6,714 nucleotides of DNA from Omnitrophica bacterium RBG_13_46_9 (GTDB taxonomy: Bacteria; Omnitrophota; Gorgyraeia; JABMRN01; RBG-13-46-9). Shown one piece after another: positions 6,513 to 6,714 of the stretch; position 1 is the first letter of the stretch, and each line of letters opens with the position of its first letter. Below the pieces are notes generated by a model. The model had not been told where the DNA came from. It did not search any database and saw nothing but the letters and a program-made list of their open reading frames with translations. The DNA is taken from positions 295-7,008 of the forward strand of contig MHFD01000056.1 in assembly GCA_001804045.1 (NCBI GenBank), given 5' to 3'. Made by a program: the position numbers and the translations under genes.

Positions 6513-6540
6513 TAAGAAAAAACCGTTAGGTTTTGTCTTA
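6513..6540 (-). terminator. Terminator-like hairpin for leftward transcription
   Basis: TAAGAAAAAACC (6513-6524) and GGTTTTGTCTTA (6529-6540) are complementary at 11 of 12 positions around the tetraloop GTTA. Read on the minus strand, the core is AAAACC-TAAC-GGTTTTTT followed by a T-rich tail (CTTATTTATCTTTTT). That is the shape of an intrinsic terminator, though the stem has only two G-C pairs at its top. It would end a transcript arriving from beyond the right edge and isolate it from the ApgM-like gene. Confidence 0.5.
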
Positions 6541-6566
6541 TATTACAGAGAACGATATTTTTCTTT

Positions 6567-6585
6567 CCCTTCCGCCAAGGAAGGG
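6567..6585. repeat. 7-bp perfect hairpin
   Basis: CCCTTCC (6567-6573) and GGAAGGG (6579-6585) pair perfectly across the 5-nt loop GCCAA. It is one link in the chain of hairpins in the right-hand spacer; no function is visible. Confidence 0.5.
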
Positions 6586-6595
6586 GTAACAGCGA

Positions 6596-6612
6596 GTCCG
6601 CCATAGGCAGAC
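6596..6612. repeat. Short hairpin GTCCGCC-ATA-GGCAGAC
   Basis: The arms GTCCGCC (6596-6602) and GGCAGAC (6606-6612) pair at six of seven positions. The odd pair is a G-U wobble if transcribed leftward, and a C-A mismatch if rightward. This favours selection, if any, on a minus-strand RNA. It may belong to a dispersed repeat family. Confidence 0.45.
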
Positions 6613-6617
6613 GAGCG

Positions 6618-6648
6618 TCATAAGGGAAACCTTGGGTTTCCCCTATGA
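6618..6648. repeat. 14-bp hairpin with a 3-nt loop
   Basis: TCATAAGGGAAACC (6618-6631) and GGTTTCCCCTATGA (6635-6648) pair at 13 of 14 positions around the loop TTG. The single mismatch is A-C on the plus strand and G-U on the minus strand, so again the leftward RNA pairs fully. This is one of the most stable-looking structures in the spacer. No U-run follows on either strand. Confidence 0.6.
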
Positions 6649-6672
6649 AATGATTTGGGCGCCCTTCGACAA

Positions 6673-6713
6673 GCTCAGGATGCTTCGAACTCGATACGCG
6701 AAGGATGCTGAGC
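6673..6713. repeat. 15-bp inverted repeat with a dispersed-repeat motif at the right edge
   Basis: GCTCAGGATGCTTCG (6673-6687) and CGAAGGATGCTGAGC (6699-6713) pair at 13 of 15 positions. The left arm is preceded by CCTTCGACAA, giving CCTTCGACAAGCTCAGGA. As I recall, this string is common in intergenic repeats of many unrelated bacterial genomes. The element reaches the window end and may continue beyond it. Confidence 0.55.
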
Positions 6714-6714
6714 G

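Larger units (their letters stand above)
6300..6714. other. Non-coding, hairpin-rich spacer upstream of the operon
   Basis: About 415 bp with no ORF I can support on either strand; the one plus-strand open frame (6406-6606) is low-complexity and crosses three inverted repeats. The stretch holds seven separate inverted repeats, listed individually. The operon promoter should lie in the part nearest 6299. I see only weak candidates, such as TGGACA or TTGAAA upstream boxes without a good -10 at proper distance, so none is called. The right edge of the window cuts the region. Confidence 0.7.

Noticed and set aside
6406..6606. Plus-strand open frame of 66 codons in the right-hand spacer
   Set aside because: It crosses three hairpins, is Lys- and Phe-rich from A/T runs, lacks a clear ribosome-binding site and resembles no family I know.

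Overview
This window reads as one leftward (minus-strand) gene block of a bacterium. In transcription order it holds: an archaeal-type, cofactor-independent phosphoglycerate-mutase-like protein (5088-6299), a CstA-family membrane transporter (3459-5084), an ACT-domain aspartate kinase (2162-3385), (R)-citramalate synthase (502-2070), and the first 144 codons of valyl-tRNA synthetase, cut by the left edge (1-433). All genes point the same way. The spacers are 3, 73, 91 and 68 bp, and none holds a convincing terminator, so an operon is likely. Moderate GC content, this gene order and the repeat-rich spacers suggest an uncultured bacterium. Omnitrophota or a deltaproteobacterium-like lineage is a guess, not something the sequence proves.

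The genes fit amino-acid biosynthesis. Aspartate kinase opens the aspartate family (Lys, Thr, Met). The mutase-like protein belongs to a group that includes a subfamily proposed to be a homoserine kinase, which would serve threonine synthesis. Citramalate synthase makes the isoleucine precursor from pyruvate and acetyl-CoA without threonine. ValS charges the related branched-chain product valine. CstA relatives import peptides or pyruvate, so a link to pyruvate or amino-acid supply is possible but inferred.

The best hidden signals are small. A perfect AAGGAGG Shine-Dalgarno sits inside lysC, 8 nt before an in-frame ATG (Met249), so the gene probably also yields a separate 159-residue ACT-domain beta subunit. 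A 17-codon ORF with a good Shine-Dalgarno lies between lysC and cimA. Two spacers (434-510 and 6318-6405) carry related degenerate 7-bp repeats, GCGT(T/C)TA and relatives, arranged as inverted pairs. One pair overlaps the cimA stop codon and the presumed valS ribosome-binding site.

The right end (6300-6714) has no supportable gene. It holds a chain of seven separate inverted repeats, one of which looks like a minus-strand terminator and another of which contains a motif resembling widely dispersed bacterial intergenic repeats.
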